The notes under the pieces were generated by a model. That model was not told the DNA's origin, ran no database searches, and saw nothing but the letters and a program-made list of their open reading frames with translations. 64,000 nt of DNA, taken from the NCBI GenBank assembly GCA_029891345.1, contig CM057009.1, positions 292,532,966 through 292,596,965 of the forward strand, read 5' to 3'. Source of the DNA: Dryococelus australis (Eukaryota; Arthropoda; Insecta; Phasmatodea; Phasmatidae). Position numbers and translations under genes: made by a program. This document shows positions 10,801 to 22,480 of the stretch, piece after piece; within the stretch, counting starts at the first letter, position 1; every line of letters begins with the position of its first letter.

Positions 10801-11020
10801 TTTTAAATTCTCTTTTACCATTACGAGACGTTTCCCGGCAGTTTTGATAACACAAATGAATTGACATAATTTTTCTTACTAAATGCCATCAATAATACAT
10901 TTGAGAATTTACCACCATTTCTTTTAGAAACATGCTTGCATCAGAGAAATTCAAAGTCCTGAGACTTAACAAAGCTACATTGCCAGACGGGCATAACAAC
11001 TAACATGTTCATGAACTTAA
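7801..11020. other. Long AT-rich non-coding region
   Basis: I see no gene. A perfect TGACGTCA (cAMP-response-element core) lies at 9290-9297 in a small GC-richer patch (about 9220-9370). The 68-aa frame there is not convincing. From 9440 to 11000 the sequence is uniformly AT-rich with no clear repeat boundary. Confidence 0.5.
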
Positions 11021-11565
11021 CTTTTGAAGGTCCAGTCTGATTCTCGTGGAGCCGCCATCTCTCCCCACTGGCTCTCCACGACCACCTTTTATACAAAATT
11101 ACACAATTTTACAACCTCAAACGTTCAACCAATCGCTGTCAGGCTCTTGACTGCACGTCGATTCCCAGGCTCCATCACATAAAACGTTATCAGGGTGGGG
11201 TATTCTCCGATAGCTGAAGACTCACAGGCGAGTAGCGAATCACGGACGCCTTGACTTTCTGCATCCCACCGATCTCCAGAGCAGCTGGGGTGTGCTCACT
11301 TTCCTCGATGCGTCGACGCAGAACAGACCCGGTAAGATCGGCACCAGTTACCCTTACGTCGCAGCAGTTCTCAGCAGTCAGTCCGCCCTCGTCAAGGCAG
11401 CCATACACCGCCTCTACGCAGCTCGTCTCAGCGATTTTGGATCGCGTGTTGAATCGCCAACACGCCAGCGTCGCTTCCAGCTGATTTCCAATCTCCGTTC
11501 GTTGTGGATTCCATGCAGAATTCACCCAGATGTCACCAATTTCCACCAAAAGGCAAGTAAGTGAA
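11020..11565. other. GC- and CpG-rich block of unknown origin, open in three frames
   Basis: Overlapping frames of 119 aa (minus, 11190-11549), 77 aa and 90 aa (plus) span the same block. The minus frame contains DVRVTGADLTG and alternating polar residues, but I recognise no family. CpG is frequent compared with the flanks. This could be part of a retroelement or an old coding fragment. Confidence 0.3.
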
Positions 11566-12330
11566 GCAACGATGTCTTAACGTAGTTAATGATCATTTAT
11601 ACCGTGCAGAAACCTGTCCAATGCGACAGAAGAAATTTTCAAGTCAATACTAATCCAGAAATATTCTTATTATCTATTTCAAAAACTCACAAATGTCTCC
11701 AATATACATTTGCCATACGAAAAACAAAAATGTGTGCGAAACTCGTCATGTCCAAATAGGGACTTGTTACTCATTACTTACAAGCAAACGGGAAAAAATG
11801 TGGTAAATTTGAGGACATATTTCCAGTAATATTCCATTTATTTTCCATCCATTTTGCCCTGTCCGACAACAAGAACGAACGGGGTGACGAACGAGGGGGG
11901 GGGGGGGCGAAGGACAAATTTGAGACACACGTCTCAGTTTATTACCTTAATACATGTGTCTCCACAAAATTTATATTATAAAATTTAATTATTTAACGTT
12001 TTTCTAATGTAGCAATTAATTCTGTTGTTAAATAACCTAGTTATTTTTTTTCCTGCAAATTGTTTAGATGTTGCTTATGTCTTTATTTACTAATAAATAT
12101 CAAAAACATTTAACACTTTATTGTGACGAAAATGTACGTAGTTTTTCACTTTGTTTTTATACTTTACTGTGTTTCAATATTTTCCTCTACAGTTACAATG
12201 TTAACACCACAATAAAAATATTTGCAGTCATCACCACAATTAAAATGCTGCTGCCTTTGTATATTTATTAACTTCTCACAACATTAGAGTCACGCTAATA
12301 ATAGAATTCTGCTGGCTCATTGAATTTTTA
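11566..12330. other. AT-rich non-coding stretch
   Basis: No gene seen. It contains a run of eleven G at about 11896-11907, a simple-sequence tract. Confidence 0.5.
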
Positions 12331-12364
12331 TTTTTAACCTTGCACAACACTTGTAAATAGGGAA

Positions 12365-12640
12365 TCAATACTCAATAATTTTAGGCTCAGGGGTCCATAA
12401 TTTTTGCAGAGTGCCATCATGGAACACTTGGAGTTTTTCTGCATAGCATGCAGGACCCGCAGCACAAGTCCTTTGTAATGTGTGTTGTGTAGCATGAAAT
12501 GGACCACAGTGAAATCTGTAGTAATGTATTGCTATGTCGCATGCTCGGCCCATAGCTGAAGCTGTTCGCCTCGCTGCACTCATTTCTACATCCTGAAGAC
12601 TCCTCAACAGAAAGGCGCAGAATATATTCTCTCAAATATC
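12365..12640 (-). CDS. Possible coding fragment, unrecognised (about 80 aa)
   Basis: The minus-strand frame ends at a stop near 12365 and reads, in its second half, HYYRFHCGPFHATQHTLQ and QVFHDGTLQKLWTPEPKI. The even mix of residues, with conserved-looking Cys, His, Trp and Pro, is more protein-like than the surrounding frames, and the base composition is higher in GC. I do not recognise a family. It may be a host exon fragment, a processed copy or chance. Confidence 0.25.
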
Positions 12641-14862
12641 TCCCGCCCATCTCTCAGTAGCTTCTACTGTCTAACGACCCCTCTACAGAACAGTATAGCA
12701 ACTAGGCTCCAATTATCTCTCTAGGGTCATCATCGTGATAGAGCCTAGTGTCCTGCTCTCGTGTGCAAAACAACGCAGTGGGTGAACCCGGACAGTTGGC
12801 TAGACCGCCAGGGTCCTACATTCCCACGTTCTCTAGCAAGAATCCTATTAGTGACCTCCTGGGTAAATCTCTGAATGAGTTAATTCAAGTGCGTAACATT
12901 GGGCTGTCGTGGACCTCTTACCGCTTCGTTCTGGTGCAGGAAATTATATTCCGCAGTACACATTATAACTATATAAACTCGCATGATATTTAACACAACA
13001 AATTACCCTGTTCATAATATAGCTTTATACTGTGCTGAAATACATTAAAATTTTGAGCATCGTACACTGTACAACTTATTTTATTGAAAATAAAATATAT
13101 TATTTACTTTGGCATGCCATACTAGTAACTGATGCTTACGTGTTGCATAAAATTTGTCTTATAATACATAGAAATATTGTTTAGCGCATGCAGACAGCTT
13201 CTTTAATTTAATTACATTAATGTAATACCATGTAACTGATCATAAAGATTATTTATATCACGTCAGGAATAACTATAAATTAAACACTTTCACATAATTA
13301 TATATTCGCATTGAACTAAATTATTCTCTATCCTTAAAACACATACATTGTTTTAAAATCCGTTAACTCATAATCTAATATCAAGAACTTCAACTCATAT
13401 TACTTATACAAAACTTTAAACTATCTCTGATTCTAGTTTTGGATACTTATATTGTTTTTTATACTTAAAAATACACATTATACGACATATGTAACGTTTA
13501 TTTTTAATTATTTGAGTACTTTGCCTAGCAATTTTCTTATTTATACTTTACTGGGGCATTACTTTTTAAATAATCATGACGATCAATTTACATTTTTAGA
13601 CGTGGCTATAATGTTTTATTTTTAATCGCAACTTATTTATAGTGTTCTAATATGAGCACTTGCATCTGATGCCTGCCGCGCACCTCTGCACCACCGCAGC
13701 AGGAACCCGCACTCTACAGTGATATAATTCGCAGTGCCACCAGTGCAGTAGTGTGGCGAGTGTAGGGAGTGCAATATAGTGTAGCAAAAGTGCAACGTGT
13801 GGAAAGTAGGGCACCCGAACAGAACTTAATGGCTCATGCCATGCAAATCCTAAGAAAGGTAACTCAAAAGGTGCCCCAACTAATTTTTATTCAGTGCCTG
13901 TTTGTTTAGTTCAATGTTTATTGCAAAAGGTATGTGTCTCACCTCACGTATCCATCCTCATTACATTCTCGCAGTTATGCAAGGGTCATTTTTATGTTTA
14001 AAATAATGCAGAGTATTTTGTTGTGTCATTGATTTGCAAGTGTTTGATGAACATCTTACGTTACTTGTTTATAAATGACAACAGAGTGAAAGAAACGGAA
14101 ACTTGGTATTCTGTACTGCCCTTTTTCATTTTCCGCGGTGCTACACATTACAAAACATGTCACACAGCGATTGTATTGCTTGCCGTAAGTGACTTAACAT
14201 ACTAAGACCGTGTCATCTCGGTGGTGATGACTCACCACTGACAGCTTGTGATGCTTTGAGATAATTTGCTTATTCTCAAAACGTGTGTTACTAATACTAT
14301 AAAGATAATTTTTAAACTATTACCGGAATCGTTATAGGAAACGAGCATGATATCTAACATTGATTCTTTCAATTAACAGGCAGCTATAGCATTCACTAGC
14401 TGGAAAAAATATAATTCTACAGGCAGATTATGGATTTCAGAACAGAGCCCGTAGCGTTTCCAAGAAAAGGCGCCTTCACAAAATACTTTGATAACGAGAT
14501 GTCTTTGTGGAGAATCACACAAGATCATAACTGTTGTTGCCATGAGATGCTCAAATGTGTATCTTTGGGCAAGTTAAGTTTACAGAATAGAGACCCTTGT
14601 TGTAGCTCCTTGAAAACCACATCCAGTGCACAATAAAAATAAGAAGTTACTGCTTGAAAGTTGCTGTGGTTCAAAGAATACACAACACTCACGCGGCAGT
14701 GCCTTCGCTCTGTTTTAAACACTTTCGTAGGTATTACAAATTGTGAAGAAAAAAATATGGAGCTTAATGACATATTTTAAGCATAAACATTGTCTACCGT
14801 ACTTGCCCGCTGTTTTGAATAATCACTACTAAAATTGAACAGATTATAGCGTAAATCAGCTA
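12641..14862. other. Mostly AT-rich non-coding region with two GC-richer patches
   Basis: Patches at about 12660-12950 and 13670-13810 are richer in GC. The second contains many AGTGC/AGTGT words. No gene or element boundary is visible. Confidence 0.4.
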
Positions 14863-15289
14863 TAGGAAGTTCACGGTAAAATGAGCACTTTTGAAAGCCC
14901 TGCTTAAGATCTACTTGTATACACGTTGTGTATTCTTCCGCCTTATGTAACATTAACATTGACATAGACCTCATCACTTTATTCATACGTCGGTCAAATG
15001 AAATTGAAATTATTAATAAAGTACATACTTTACAATTCTGTTCATTTTCACACTTGATTCATAAAAAAAAAAAAAACAGAAAACTAAATAAATAATTTTA
15101 AGTTAACACAAACCATTACCTGACACTTTTTATTCAATGTTAAGATATGGAAGTACTTCCCATCCATCGTTACCAATTTTACTGGGCGAATGTCACTCAG
15201 AGCGCTCATTTAATTATATGCATGCAGAGGCAGTGAATTTTTTTCAAAGGTTCATTTCAAAAATGCTCACTTTATCGTGAACAGCCTTT
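14863..15289. mobile_element. MITE of the GTTCACG family, copy a
   Basis: The left end reads GTTCACGGTAAAATGAGC and the right end GCTCACTTTATCGTGAAC, an inverted repeat of about 30 bases. The interior shares AAGCCCTGCTTAAGATC, TTCTTCCGCCTTATG and GGGCGAATGTCACTCAG with copies b and c. There is no coding capacity. Confidence 0.85.
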
Positions 15290-15314
15290 ACAAGCAGAAG
15301 AACCAACCTCTACT

Positions 15315-15412
15315 GGGGCCGTGGGGGCTTAGCGGTTAGACTGCTCACCTCCCACCAAGGCGAACCGGGTTCAATCCCCGGCTGGGTCACTCCCGGATTT
15401 TCGCAAGTGGTA
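15315..15412 (+). mobile_element. tRNA-derived SINE, copy 3, 5' head only
   Basis: Contains the tRNA-like head with GCTTAGCGGTTAGACTGC and GGGTTCAATCCCCGG, then CGGATTTTCGCAAGTGG, and stops being alignable after about 100 bases. A 3'-truncated or eroded copy sitting next to the MITE copy that ends at 15289. Confidence 0.8.
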
Positions 15413-17300
15413 AAATCAAGACAAATTTGCACTACACGGCCTTGTCGTATTCTCCTGTGCTGGAGTTTTTAAAGGCTTATGAGATCACTTTCCTGTCTGT
15501 GTATGTGTGTGTCTGTGCGTGTGTATGCCCCCCCCCCCCTTCCCTTCGCCCTTTCCAATTTTTGAACGCGTGAACCGAATTTCACCAAACTTGCTACACA
15601 TAAAATACTTAGTAATCACAACTGACTTTTTTAGTTTTCGACCACGTCGGGCACTTACTTTTAAAATGGCAGCCATTAAAAAATTTGGGGTGCTATATCA
15701 TAACATCGAAAAACATTTAACCGATTTAAACCAAATTTTGTAAACCGACAGAGCCATAAATAAGCATTAAAATTTGAGATCTATATTGTCATTAGACCGC
15801 CATTTCGGGAAATGGTACCAGATGAAATAAAGATTTTAACATTATATCTCTAAAACTATTACACAAATTCTTGCCCAATTTGACAGGTTAGTAAGAATAT
15901 GCTAGACCAAATAAACATAAGTAATTGGACTTTATTAGGTTCTTATTTTAAAAATGGCGGTCATAAATTTTTTTTACGTTTATGCCATTTTTAATTTCGA
16001 GCAAATTTTGTATAGTAAAATTATCTGTTTTGAGCATCATATACACCAACAAATAAACACATTTGTCGGCCGTTTTTGGAAGATAGCATCATACGAATAA
16101 GTAAAGATATTATGTCATATATCGGTAAAAAAAAAAAAAAATTAACCGATTCCTACCAAATTTGTGACACTTATTTCCAGAATTGCGGACATTTACAAAT
16201 TATCATTTTATGCTGGCAGTAGATATTACAACTATCAATTGTAGCTATCTACACGGAGAATATTTTGCCCTCCATTTCGTATGAAAACGACACGCTAATA
16301 AATAAAATTTTTATGTAATATCTCGAGAAACAATTGACAGAATCTTGCCAAATTTGGCAAAAAAAAAAATACTACCGCAACAAGTGGTGTAAACTGGTAT
16401 GTTTTAAGTAGGTCAGGCACTTATTTTCAGAATGGTGTCTATTTAAATATTTTAGTTCTCTATATTTTATGAACGAAACAAATTCCAGCCTAACTTTGTA
16501 TGTTATCAGTGCCTAATGCAACCATAAAATATGCCTGTGCAGAGCCTCATTTATCTGCAATTTTATATGACAGCGCCGCTAATATAAAATACATTTCTTG
16601 TCTCATATCTCGGGAAACAATCTTACAAAATCTGGTAAATATGCTGTACTGTGGTAGGCCATAATAATATGTGTATTTTTTTTTAGTAATGACAAACTTA
16701 TTTTCAGAATGGCAGCTACAAAATCATTTTAGTATTGTGTGCTATACCTAAGATGTTATGTAATATATATTTAACTGAACTTTGTATATTGGCAGTATAC
16801 AATCATCGAATGTATTACTACACTATTTTTTGTTCTCCATTTATGAAGATTGCGTAATGATAATTATGGCGGTTTAATGCCATATCTCGAGGACCAATCT
16901 ACCGATTCCCACCAAATGTCACATTGGAACATTCCAATTAATTTGCACCAAATCGTGCACACTATAAATGCTACAGAAGGCCATGTAAACTTTCATGATT
17001 TAATTGGATCAGACAATGGTGTTCAAAATGGTGGCGTCATAAATAATTTATACAAGTTTGCCACATATACTAAACAATTTAACCAAATTCAACCAACATT
17101 TGTATGTAGACAGTATAAATTAGAAGCATCGTATACAGAGTCACTTTTATTTTAATTTCGTACGATAGCGTCAAATAAGGAACTAAAGTTTTTATGCCAT
17201 ATCTCAGGAACCAAACAACAGATTTCCGCCAAATTATTGACACAAGTGGAGCTTCTGTAGTTCATGTAAACTCACATGATTTAAGTGTCTCAGTATATCT
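15413..17300. repeat. Degenerate repeat array with recurring 'ATGGC...CATATCTC' phrases
   Basis: Units of roughly 200-300 bases recur irregularly, each with phrases like AAAATGGC(G/A)G(C/T)CAT, TGCCATATCTC(G/A)GGA and ACCAAATTTTG. Related phrases appear at 4.9-5.1 kb and 33.6-34.3 kb. No stable coding frame runs through it; a 101-aa frame at 16850-17155 and a 78-aa frame at 15507-15743 are read-throughs. A long C run is present at 15529-15539. Confidence 0.55.
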
Positions 17301-17403
17301 AAATATTTCAGGTTAGTAAGTCCTATCAGTCGAAACATTAGACTGGTTATATCCGAAGTTGATTCTCCGTATCTGACCTCCATAACTTAGTGTATTACCC
17401 TCT

Positions 17404-17813
17404 ATAGGCTGTTCACGATAAAGTGAGCACTTTTGAAAGCCCTGCTTATGATCTACTTGTATGCACAATGTGTGTTCTTCCGCCTTAAGTAAAATTAACA
17501 TCGTCATGGGCCTCATCGCTTTCTTCATGCGCCGGTCAATTGAAACTGTAAAATTATTATAAAAGTAAATATTTCAAAAATCTGTTCCACTTCGATGCAT
17601 TAAAAAAAATATAAAAAAAACAGAAAGTGACAGAATTAACTTTTATAGTTATCACAAATGGTTGCCTAATACTTTTTATTCGACGTTAAGATATGGAACT
17701 ACAGTCCTCTCCATCATTACTCAATTTGCTGGGCGCAATTCACTCAGTGCGCCCGTTATAATATATGCAGGCAGGAGCATTGACATTTTTCTAAGGTTGA
17801 TTTCAAAAGTGTG
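17404..17813. mobile_element. MITE of the GTTCACG family, copy b, right end lost
   Basis: Begins GGCTGTTCACGATAAAGTGA and follows copy a through its interior (CCTGCTTATGATCTAC, TTCTTCCGCCTTAAG). The right terminal repeat is missing after about 17813, where unrelated repeat sequence resumes. Confidence 0.8.
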
Positions 17814-18289
17814 TACAAGGTATTCTGGGTCAAGTCCCGGGTAAGGCACGCGTGTATTTGTAATTGTCTCAGTACGGTTGCATGCACTCATGGTTTCATT
17901 TCTAATGTTGCTGCTTTAAAAAAGAAGGAAATCCTGCCTACCATCTCAGTTTTTAAGAACTTATTTGAAAATTAATTGCACCCGTGTTGAGGAAAGTGGG
18001 CTTATTACTTGTATCAGTAACCGCTTTTTATACCTAAATTGACTGTTAAAAATGCCTTGTTTAAATTCATTTTCGCTTGTACTCATCAGGGACAGAAACA
18101 GAATTCGGAAACTTATTCTTCGGACGAGATAAAATTTTCCCAGTGCCATTCGCAAGTAGATTTCGGTTTAAAATATTGAGCAGTGTCTGGCTGAAAGTTA
18201 TGATAGCTGGGGTTCGTAGCAGTCTAATGTCTTGTGGACATGGTGGTGTTTAAATCGACGACTTCTGCGAACTGATTTTTTTTTTTTGT
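17814..18289. repeat. Dispersed repeat shared with about 5.7-6.0 kb
   Basis: Includes GGGTCAAGTCCCGGGTAAGG and GTTGAGGAAAGTGGGCTTAT, matching the copy near 5.79 and 5.95 kb with substitutions. MITE copy b lies within the same composite repeat. Confidence 0.5.
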
Positions 18290-18652
18290 TCTAAGAGATG
18301 TGTAGGCCTAGTGCTTGTATGCACATTGTTTACTCATCCACCACATGTCAAAATTGCCACTGTCCTGATCATTTTCTGTGGCCATATTAGAAGAGTAAAT
18401 AGTTTATCAAGTTGCAAATTCTTACACTCAAAATGTGCATTACAAAGGCAGAAAGCAAAATAAATATTTTCAACAATCTCACATACTTACCCAACGATTT
18501 TGATTCAAAACTAAGGCATAGAAATACTTTGTCTCCGTCGTGACCAACTTAACTGCCCACATGGCAGTCAGTGTGGCCGTTAATATATGCAGGAAGTGGC
18601 AGTGACATTTTTCGAAGGTGGTTTTCAGAAGTCCCCAGTTCATCGTGAACAG
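18290..18652. mobile_element. MITE of the GTTCACG family, diverged copy, right half best preserved
   Basis: The right end reads CAGTTCATCGTGAACAGC. The interior has GTGCTTGTATGCACATTG, TTACCCAACGATTTTGATTC and CAACTTAACTGCCCACATGG, which align with copies a-c. The left terminal repeat is not clear. Confidence 0.6.
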
Positions 18653-18717
18653 CTTACGACGAAGCTTACGGCGTAAGGATACGTTGAAAGAAACTCGGGC
18701 AAGCAGAAAGTGTGGAT

Positions 18718-19413
18718 TTAAGGTGGGTTTACGATTGACTTAACAGAATAAGTGCGCCGTGTGCTTAATATACGATTTAATGTATTCAAGGGTATTAGTT
18801 TATGACTGTCATGTGAAGGTCTTGACGGGTCGTGTGCGATCTTGGCGTGACTTAAGAGTTCGTTAATTATTTTTATCTTGAAGTACCTACAAGTCTAGAC
18901 GAAGTAGCCAATCAGAAACCAGTGACATATGTTTTTGGCGGAAATTGTATTTACATCTTGTATTTATATTATGACATATTGTGAAATCGTATGAAAGAAG
19001 TATTTTAATCTAGAGACAGTATCTTCTTTATTTAAAAAAACTGTTCATGGTCATGTTTTATTTCTTGGAAGAGGTTATCGAATTCGCTTTAATTATCATT
19101 TTCAAATGTAGGCCTATTGAAGTAAACGCCCATTGTCGGCAACGGCTTTCCCTTCTATAACATATCACGAGTTTTTCAAAACGTTTACACAAGCAGTAAC
19201 CAAAAATAATTAAATATATGTAAATAACCTTCACTCTTGTCCATATTTCTAGGTGTTGCCGGTTGCCTTCTTCTCCTACGACTGTGATTGGCTAGACTTA
19301 ACAGTCGCTAATTCAATCATAAACTGCAAAACTTCTTACTTTTAATTTTCCGTGTGCTTATCGAGCCGTTCAGTAATTCTTCAGTCTTTAATCGTAAGCC
19401 CACCTTTACACCA
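18718..19413. mobile_element. Candidate non-autonomous element with AAGGTGGG(T/C)TTACGATT ends
   Basis: AAGGTGGGTTTACGATTGA near 18720 is mirrored by TAATCGTAAGCCCACCTTT ending near 19413. Internal bases close to both ends are also similar (GTGTGCTTA on each side). About 0.7 kb, with no coding. The target duplication is not resolved. Confidence 0.45.
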
Positions 19414-20440
19414 ACGCGCTCGCCGCGTAATGGCTGCCAAATCACGTTGTTTGCGCGGCGGGAAGCAGGAGTGGACATGACGTCATTGTGAAGGGGGAAG
19501 GGGACAGGCGCGTGATGCGCGGGGCCCTCATCTGCGGCTCTCAGTTCCCCCCTCCACCACCCTGACGCGCTCGCGCGCGTATCGAGCGAAACACAGTCGC
19601 GAGCAATTTGCACGCGCTGAACAGCGCCTACTTTGCACCGCGCCGGGTAGCATCCCACACATGTTAAAAATTCGAGCTGGGGAATTAAAAAGAAGAGAAA
19701 AAACAGGGAGGAGGTGTGTAAAGGGGAGAGGCAGAGCGGCACAGGAAAACTACGATGGCGTGATTTCACGGTCGGTGAGAGCGTGTCAAAAGCGACGCGA
19801 AACACGAGACGACGGTGCCTTGTGCAGCAGTGCCGTGGGTAGTTGACGAAGTGAGGGGAGGGGGAGGGGGTGAAATAAACGAGGCGTTGATGTGAGGCGC
19901 TAGGTAGGGTCCGCGGACAATGAGTGCCCGCGGAGGAGTGGGGGGGGGGGCGCCCCAGGGATCAATAGCCCGCCTGGAGTGTGGCTGCATACACTGCACT
20001 ACGCGCTGCCCATTATGGCACGTCCCTGCGACACTCCATGCACTCCGCTCTCACCTTTTGTGCGTGGCGCGCCAACCATCAAATATTCACGCGCGCTGCC
20101 TGCTGCTGCGTGGTCGCCGACGGCCCCCACCCACGTCGTCGATCAATCCGCGCCTTCCTTGCGCTGCAAGGTCGCCGTGGCTGACCTCGCCGACGACGGG
20201 CCGCAGTGACGGGACGCACCTTCGCGCCCTGCGCAAGCCACGCCACCAAGGTGGCAGGTCGCCTGGGAAGGCCGCCGAACGGTGCGCGGTGCTCCAGCAG
20301 AATACGTTTTTATTAAAAACCAGCGCACAGGCCTGCGGAAACCGCGGGCTGAGCCACCATAGGTGAAGCAGACAACCAATCCGTACGAATTAATATTTAC
20401 GATGCAATGTCGTCTCGGAACTTTGACGCGAGCTCGCTCG
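19414..20440. promoter_or_regulatory. CpG-rich island of about 1 kb
   Basis: The block has high GC and dense CpG (for example GACGCGCTCGCGCGCG near 19564 and GTCGCCGACGGCCCCC near 20113). It is abruptly different from its AT-rich flanks and contains a run of ten G at 19941-19950. Several frames of 60-160 aa on both strands are open only because GC-rich DNA has few stops; none resembles a protein family. It could be an unmethylated promoter region of a host gene whose exons lie outside or are not recognisable, or a GC-rich repeat. Confidence 0.4.
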
Positions 20441-21394
20441 CACTTCCCGGCATACAGTTGCCATTATTGTGAAAGTAAGATTTAAAATTTAAGACTTAAT
20501 TCTTCTGACTTAACACTTCAGACTTAACACTTAAGACTTAAGACTTAAGACTTGGGCGTTATGCTCACGATAGGCCTAACTGCCATTAACAGGCAGGGCG
20601 GGGCACAGAAAGGCACCCACCCCCAAATTTGAAGGAAATCGGGCGAAAAATGCACCTTCCATGCCGATTCGAAGGCGAACAACACACCCCCCATTCCACA
20701 GAATGGAAAACATACCCCCTTGTCATTCTAACTCCTCCCAGGGAGAAAGGGCGCACTTTGGGGGGGGGGGTTGAAAGAGGAAGGGTGGGGGATCAGTAAG
20801 GGGGGGGGTTGTTCCCCATCCCCTCCCTTCCTTCCATTTGCCCACAGCGGCCCTCCAAAAACAGCGTTTTTGTGCAAGAACTTCCGTTCTTGATTAATTA
20901 GTACGAACCTTCCAACTTGGCTGAGCGAGGTCTGCTTATGAAGAGCATTTTAGAAACGCTACGCGTCTGTATACGTTTTTCAGTTCCTCAGTTTATCTGT
21001 AAATCATGTTTTTTGTGATAGTGAACATGTCTCAAACGGGTATTTTCACGGTCATCTTCAGGTATGAACATTCCGGTACAAAACATTAAAATACAAATAG
21101 GGACGTGCATCAAGCCTTTGCTTTTATCACTACGTCATAAAACGGCAGGGTCTCCGCTGAATGTCTCATAGAGGCGCGTCATCGAAGGCAAGACTGCACG
21201 CCATTTCAGAGCTTTGCGCGCAGAGGCGGCAAGAGAGTTGATGCGCATGTCTCGGTGCGCTCCTACGTTTCTAGGCCTCCAGACGTGCAAAATTCCTTCA
21301 ACCAGTCGGCCACCTCAAGGACGTCGCCTACCGGGTGCTTGAACTACGTTACAGAGTGTTTGTAATACACGTTTCCCTACGAAACTACTAAACG
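20441..21394. other. Non-coding stretch with short tandem GACTTAA repeats and G runs
   Basis: About 20477-20556 consists of imperfect GACTTAA/CACTTAA heptads. Runs of G occur at about 20760-20770 and 20800-20808. No gene is seen. Confidence 0.6.
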
Positions 21395-22200
21395 TGCGCC
21401 CAATGTGCTGATCTACGAAAAGAACACACGCTTCAGACGAAGGCTGTCGAGTGCTTTTAAGACGTTATGCACGTCAAAATCGCCCTTTCTAAGTGCACAA
21501 AAATGGATTTAAAAAAAAAAGGCTTTTTGAAAGCTATGTATCTCAAAATACAAGCGTCAGATAAATAAAAAAGAACTACTCAAGGGCCCTTCATTGAATC
21601 TTCCTAACGACTGTTCACGATAAAGTAAGCACATTTGAAATCAACCTTAGAAAAAAGTCACTGCCCCTACCTGCAAATGTTTTAACGGGTGCCCTGAGTG
21701 ACATGCGCCCAGTAAAGTTGGCAACGATGGATTGGAAGATGAGAAGTAGTTCCATAAGTTAACGTCGGATAAAATGTGTTGGGTATTTATTTCTGATAAT
21801 TTAAATTATTTCTTTCGCTTTCTGTTTTTTTTAGTACTTCTATAAGTGCAAAAATGAGCAGATTTGCAAAATAATTACTTTTCTAATAATATAATAGTTT
21901 CACTTGACCGACGCATGAATAAGGTTATGAGATGAGGCCCATGACAAAGTTAACCTTGCATAAGGCGGAAGTATACACAACGTGCATGAAAGTAGATCTT
22001 AAGCAGGGCTTTAAAAAAATGCTCACTTTACCGTGGACAGCCTATAAGGCCTACACACGTTTCACCAATAAAATCGCAGTGGGACAAGAACACTGCACGC
22101 CAGTTGGGAGGATCACTTAATGGCGATGGCGCACTTGATGCGCGAGGTAGTGTCGCCCTTACCGCGCCTGCGGCTCTCGGTCTCAAACGCGGAAGCTTTG
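21395..22200. repeat. Dispersed repeat, copy 1 (MITE c inserted)
   Basis: Phrases such as CAATGTGCTGATCTACGAAA, GAGTGCTTTTAAGACGT and GGCGCACTTGATGCGCG recur at 46140-46810 in the same order. MITE copy c and other changes separate the blocks here. Confidence 0.65.
21609..22044. mobile_element. MITE of the GTTCACG family, copy c, inverted
   Basis: Begins CTGTTCACGATAAAGTAAGC and ends GCTCACTTTACCGTGGACAG. The interior is copy a in reverse complement (CATAAGGCGGAAGTATACAC, TAAGCAGGGCTTT). It interrupts a dispersed repeat whose other copy near 46.14-46.8 kb lacks it. Confidence 0.85.
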
Positions 22201-22272
22201 AAGACTTGGGCACGAATTTCTCTCTCTAAGCAAGCAAACTGTCTTGCCAGTTAGTACTCGATGCTATGTGTA

Positions 22273-22480
22273 GAGATCTGGGCGGCTGTTAACAGCGTGG
22301 TCTTGAAAGCCGGTGAGGTTGATTGAGGCGAGTATGGAGCGGCGCCGGAATGAAGGTGCGGGGGAAACGGGAGGTCCCCGAGAAAACCTGCCGGCCAACG
22401 GCATCGTTCGGCACGATTCCCACGTGCGAAATTGCGGTGACCGGGCCAGGGATTAAACCTGCTAAAGTTCTGCTTTCAGG
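22273..22480 (-). mobile_element. tRNA-derived SINE, copy 4, inverted and head-damaged
   Basis: Shares AACAGCGTGGTCTTG, GCGCCGGAATGAA and GAGAAAACCTGCCGGCC with the inverted family members. The tRNA-like head (beyond 22450) is degraded. The 86- and 91-aa frames across it are not genes. Confidence 0.75.

Noticed and set aside
19317..20379. Open frames of 60-162 aa on both strands in the CpG-rich island
   Set aside because: GC-rich DNA has few stop codons. The frames overlap in opposite senses and show no domain.
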